Assembly (NCBI GenBank): GCA_025997455.1
Contig: BNUP01000119.1
Span: forward strand, 1-6,597
Source of the DNA: Fibrobacterales bacterium
Lineage (GTDB): Bacteria > Fibrobacterota > Fibrobacteria > Fibrobacterales > Fibrobacteraceae
Reading direction: 5' to 3'
DNA: 6,597 nucleotides
The translations under genes and the position numbers were made by a program. Below, piece after piece: positions 5,607-6,597 of the stretch. Every line of letters starts with the position of its first letter. Position 1 is the first letter of the stretch. The notes beneath the pieces are model-generated. The model searched no databases, was not told the DNA's origin, and saw only the letters and a list, made by a program, of their open reading frames with translations.

Positions 5607-5638
5607 GTCTAAATGTAAAAATAATTTACGGACAATTC

Positions 5639-6597
5639 CTAACACCCCACAACAGTCACAATTTTTCCTTCTAAACTTTCCTTTAGTGTAAAAATCTTAT
5701 CTTCCCACTTTTTTGAATCGTCTCTGTCAAAAATCACCAAATGACCATCCGAAACTCCGTAAGTGTCCATATATGCGGCAATTTGCTCTAAACTTTTACC
5801 GAACGGTTGATTACCTTTTATTTTTAATTCAATGGGATATTTATGGTCATTATAAACAACACATAAATCGGAACGACCGCTTCCGCTTGCCATTTCCCTG
5901 ATAATATCGCCGCCACCATTTACCACCCTCTGCAAAAACGCCTGCATCACCAAGTGCGGAGCAGCCTCTTTGTAGTCAAACCTTTCTTCCCAAATTTTGC
6001 TGTTCTCTCGCCAAAAAACTTGAAAATCTCTCATCAAATAATCTATATCTATTTTGCCGTCTTTAAGATAACGAGGCATAAGCAACTCAGGATTTTTCTG
6101 TTTCATAGAATCTTGAACCGTCCAACTTAAAGCCCTGCCTATCATCTCCGCATATATGGGATTGCCCGGCACAACAGTCCCATTCTCCAATTCGCGAATA
6201 ATGCCCAAATCGCGGGTATAGAGAAAATCGTTAGTGTTCTTGTTAATATCGCCCTCGCCCGTAATCATAGGTTGCACAACGCTACGAACTCTCGGTTCTT
6301 TGAGGCGTTCCATAAGGCTGTCGAAATGCACATCTCGCCTGCGAATTAGAATTTGTATGGCTTGGTGTGCCATATTTTTTGTGATGGTTTGCGAAAAATC
6401 TCTGTTTGTAATTTCGTCTGCACATTCGCGGGCAATGGCGTTCACAAGCCAAGGCTGTCCAAGTGTTTGTCTATAAACAAATTCAAAAATACTTTCCTCA
6501 AATTTTTGTCCTGTATTTGCTGTATGCTGCAGGTAAAGTTCTTTAATTTCTTCTTCTGTAAAGTTTCGCAAGGTCAAGGCTTTGCTAACAACATTAA
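5639..6597 (-). CDS. AAA-like ATPase with C-terminal PD-(D/E)XK nuclease-like domain, N-terminal part outside window
   Basis: The frame stays open to the window edge, reading VVSKALTLRNF before the apparent TTG start at 6577. The gene therefore begins beyond 6597 and the Walker A/B part is not visible. Counting from that TTG, residues 1-50 (NFTEEEIKELY, then TLGQPWLVNAIA) match the C-terminal end of the ATPase module in AAA-like ATP-binding proteins. A probable winged-helix segment follows (about 95-148; GNPIYAEMI). The last 100 residues fit a PD-(D/E)XK fold: Glu228, GRSD with Asp237, the E-x-K pair Glu250/Lys252 in PIELKIKG, and SLEQIAAYM. The pattern is that of a widespread, poorly characterised family of ATPase-nuclease fusions, often in patchy genomic contexts. 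Substrate and biological role are unknown; defence or mobile-element links are only guesses. It ends with TAG at 5641-5639. Confidence 0.82.
   Translation of the reverse strand, partial: NVVSKALTLRNFTEEEIKELYLQHTANTGQKFEESIFEFVYRQTLGQPWLVNAIARECADEITNRDFSQTITKNMAHQAIQILIRRRDVHFDSLMERLKEPRVRSVVQPMITGEGDINKNTNDFLYTRDLGIIRELENGTVVPGNPIYAEMIGRALSWTVQDSMKQKNPELLMPRYLKDGKIDIDYLMRDFQVFWRENSKIWEERFDYKEAAPHLVMQAFLQRVVNGGGDIIREMASGSGRSDLCVVYNDHKYPIELKIKGNQPFGKSLEQIAAYMDTYGVSDGHLVIFDRDDSKKWEDKIFTLKESLEGKIVTVVGC

Larger units (their letters stand above)
4999..5638. other. 640-base region without a convincing gene between glgB and the ATPase-nuclease gene
   Basis: Two open frames here (5095-5364 minus, 5184-5441 plus) overlap each other and are built from repeats, so I do not call them. 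From left to right the region holds the glgB ribosome-binding site (5007-5010), a C-free purine-rich tract (5011-5104), a divergent REP-like palindrome (5108-5136), a G-rich repeat (5208-5241), a 7-bp inverted repeat ATGCAAT/ATTGCAT (5327-5333 with 5345-5351), a half and a full REP-like palindrome (5360-5370, 5382-5406), and a promoter-like site facing left (5578-5606). I see no tRNA or recognisable structural RNA. Confidence 0.6.

Noticed and set aside
6575..6577. TTG at 6577 as the true start of the ATPase-nuclease gene
   Set aside because: The frame continues open to the window edge with family-like sequence, and the ATP-binding motifs expected upstream are missing, so the gene is cut by the window.

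Overview
The window carries five protein-coding genes, two of them cut by the window edges, and two clear intergenic zones rich in structured repeats. It looks like chromosome from a moderately AT-rich Gram-negative bacterium. The outer-membrane barrel resembles the PorV/UPF0164 type, and interspersed 'GTCATTC...GAATCCA' palindromes are present. Both would suit the Fibrobacterota/Bacteroidota (FCB) side of the tree, but the taxonomic placement is inference only.

Layout: (1) 1-459, plus strand: C-terminal half of a formate/nitrite transporter family channel. (2) 453-644: a structured repeat (element A) filling the convergent gap. (3) 634-1728, minus: a PorV-like outer-membrane beta-barrel protein. 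(4) 1712-1856: a second copy of the same structured repeat (element B), in the same orientation. (5) 1864-2718, minus: a rhomboid intramembrane serine protease. (6) 2719-4998, minus: glycogen branching enzyme GlgB, whose stop codon abuts the rhomboid start codon with no spacer. (7) 4999-5638: about 640 bases without a convincing gene, holding a C-free purine-rich tract, REP-like palindromes, a G-rich repeat and a near-consensus promoter. (8) 5639-6597, minus: C-terminal part of an AAA-like ATPase fused to a PD-(D/E)XK nuclease-like domain, cut by the window edge.

glgB and the rhomboid gene are probably one transcription unit with translational coupling; the PorV-like gene follows on the same strand after element B. 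There is no obvious shared pathway: glycogen synthesis, membrane proteolysis, outer-membrane protein and anion transport look like ordinary neighbours.

The most interesting feature is the A/B repeat pair. Both copies have a long hairpin, then a conserved GAGACGACGGYGAAC block opening a central hairpin (two tandem central units in A, one in B), then a conserved ATGTCGCTT block and a second long hairpin. The long stems differ in sequence between copies but remain perfectly paired, so many differences are compensatory. The copies flank the PorV-like gene and run into its first and last codons. This looks like an undescribed modular repeat or structured RNA family, comparable in architecture to streptococcal BOX elements.
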